Assembly: GCA_038248745.1 (NCBI GenBank)
Contig: JBBRXC010000091.1
Location: 1 to 6,659, forward strand
Direction of reading: 5' to 3'
Length of the DNA: 6,659 bases
Source: JAENWH01 sp038248745
GTDB taxonomy: Bacteria; Bacillota; Clostridia; Peptostreptococcales; Anaerovoracaceae
In this document: in pieces, positions 6,607 to 6,659 of the stretch
Layout of the letters: each line of letters starts with the position of its first letter
How positions within the stretch are numbered: the first letter of the stretch is position 1
Notes under the pieces: generated by a model
Seen by the model: the letters and a program-made list of their open reading frames with translations, nothing else
Told to the model about the DNA's origin: nothing
Databases searched by the model: none
Program-made: the position numbers and the translations under genes

Positions 6607-6659
6607 TTATATAATGAGAGAAGGGGCAGAATAAATTCTGGTGCCAAGTTCTCCATCCA
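6607..6659 (-). CDS. Possible C-terminal end of a convergent gene, cut by the window edge
   Basis: A minus-strand frame is open from the right edge and ends at TAA (6607-6609), giving 16 residues, DGELGTRIYSAPSLII. It stops about 15-25 nt before a hairpin with a T-run in its own direction, which is where a gene would end. A second minus-strand frame is also open, from the edge to a TAA at 6591-6593. The stretch is too short to choose between them or to identify a product, and it may be non-coding. Confidence 0.25.
   Translation of the reverse strand, partial: DGELGTRIYSAPSLII

Overview
The window looks like chromosomal DNA of an AT-rich Gram-positive anaerobe, most likely a clostridial Firmicute. 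This rests on strong AAGGAG-type ribosome binding sites, proteins whose motifs read like Bacillus/Clostridium family members (SpeE and SpeB especially), one GTG start, a tRNA with an encoded CCA end, and a classic hairpin-plus-T-run terminator. The genus is inferred; the sequence does not prove it.

Layout: (1) 34-570, minus strand: a GNAT-fold N-acetyltransferase. (2) 571-769: an AT-rich divergent intergenic region with a candidate promoter on each strand and a small hairpin just before the ribosome binding site of the next gene. (3) 770-6355, plus strand: a tight five-gene polyamine cluster, in order an AAT-fold arginine (or lysine/ornithine) decarboxylase, a spermidine synthase-family aminopropyltransferase, agmatinase, a saccharopine dehydrogenase-like carboxynorspermidine/carboxyspermidine dehydrogenase, and a carboxynorspermidine/carboxyspermidine decarboxylase. 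(4) 6457-6532: tRNA-Thr(CGU) with its own promoter, followed by a terminator that looks bidirectional. (5) 6607-6659: possibly the last few codons of a convergent minus-strand gene cut by the window edge.

How the genes work together: the decarboxylase would make agmatine from arginine and SpeB would turn agmatine into putrescine plus urea. The dehydrogenase/decarboxylase pair can then build spermidine from a diamine and aspartate semialdehyde without S-adenosylmethionine decarboxylase. The same set could instead run the carboxyaminopropylagmatine order, in which the aminopropyl group is added to agmatine first and the ureohydrolase acts last. The odd part is the SpeE-family gene: it normally needs decarboxylated AdoMet from SpeD, but no speD is present here, and the DP-x-G-P motif of its active-site loop reads DPFGLG. 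The cluster therefore carries genes of two spermidine routes at once, and the role of SpeE is the most interesting open question. I saw no CRISPR array, insertion sequence, phage gene or toxin system.
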